Made by a program: the position numbers and the translations under genes. The notes under the pieces were generated by a model. That model had not been told where the DNA came from. It did not search any database and worked only from the letters and a program-made list of their open reading frames with translations. Of a stretch of 64,000 bases of DNA, positions 63,699 to 64,000 are shown one piece after another. Where the stretch lies: assembly GCA_036250195.1 (NCBI GenBank), contig JAVHZZ010000003.1:52710521-52774520 (forward strand), in the 5' to 3' direction. Numbering within the stretch: the stretch's first letter is position 1; the number at the start of each line of letters is the position of its first letter. The stretch comes from Mixophyes australis. Lineage: Eukaryota > Chordata > Amphibia > Anura > Limnodynastidae.

Positions 63699-64000
63699 TA
63701 TAACATGCCATATTTATTTTATCATTTGCTATATAAGATATCCAAATTAAAACATTGCTATAAAAATGTTTTTTTTTTGCTCTATAATATGTCCCCTTTT
63801 AATTCTTTACTATTTTCTCTATTAGCTTTGTTAATTGAATTCAGACTTATATACAGATACCTTTTCCCTTTCAGGGCTATGTGACCCACTTTTAGAATTA
63901 TGGTCTTGTTTTTATAGCCGCTTTGCTGGTGACAGCCTGCGGTTCTTAGAAAGAAGACGTAAGTTGCATCACAGCATATAAAATTGTTTTGTGGGCAAAG
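63699..64000. other. No recognised element
   Basis: AT-rich sequence to the window end. Confidence 0.35.

Overview
The window looks like intergenic or intronic DNA from a large, repeat-rich vertebrate genome, most likely an anuran amphibian, probably a neobatrachian frog. I infer this from the repeat types only: V-SINEs with L2-type tails, foldback MITEs with paired CCAATCAG boxes, a BED-finger hAT transposon with frog-type termini, sushi-class Ty3/gypsy elements, and abundant (TA)n tracts. I see no convincing host exon. Every recognisable coding region belongs to a mobile element, and the open frames over the 33-bp and 27/30-bp tandem arrays are composition artefacts unless stated otherwise.

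The centrepiece is a nested composite at 10622-25736. A hAT DNA transposon with 8-bp target duplications CAAACAAC carries its transposase on the minus strand. It was later hit by three insertions. The first is a 4.55 kb LTR element at 10852-15402 that encodes only a Gag-like protein carrying about 1.8 kb of in-frame minisatellites. The second is a 5.49 kb sushi-type Ty3/gypsy chromovirus at 18023-23512, flanked by GTAGC, which splits the transposase. The third is a 391-bp segment at 25086-25476 inside a 44-bp tandem array. The sushi-type element has gag and pol in a -1 frame relation with a GGGAAAC slippery site and a stem-loop, followed by protease, reverse transcriptase, RNase H, integrase and a chromodomain. 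Both LTR elements show a predicted transcript 5' end about 30 nt after a TATA-like box that is complementary to the sequence just inside the 5' LTR. This is the layout expected for self-primed reverse transcription as in the Tf1/sushi group.

Left of the composite (1-10.6 kb) are L2 and L1/Tx1 LINE remnants, a V-SINE, several MITEs and a 1.1 kb foldback element (8510-9600). Right of it are a Tc1/mariner copy split by a solo LTR (36.35-38.15 kb), a 1.75 kb 33-bp minisatellite with a 625-bp higher-order duplication (44.6-46.3 kb), and a full-length V-SINE whose tail was invaded by a 969-bp internally tandem element with a perfect 13-bp target duplication (48.9-50.2 kb). Further right are a second solo LTR with GTATA duplications (50.9-51.6 kb), a perfect-core palindrome (55.6-56.1 kb), an L2 LINE inserted into another repeat (56.8-57.7 kb), a TTAA-flanked MITE (60.7-61.15 kb), a Penelope-like fragment with a hammerhead-like motif (61.27 kb), and two inverted copies of a (TA)n-flanked repeat at 41.4 and 62.2 kb.

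Functionally the window is a record of layered transposition. The young parts are the two LTR elements, whose paired LTRs differ by only a few substitutions. The hAT, Tc1 and LINE copies are decayed. Stretches without recognised elements are listed as such.
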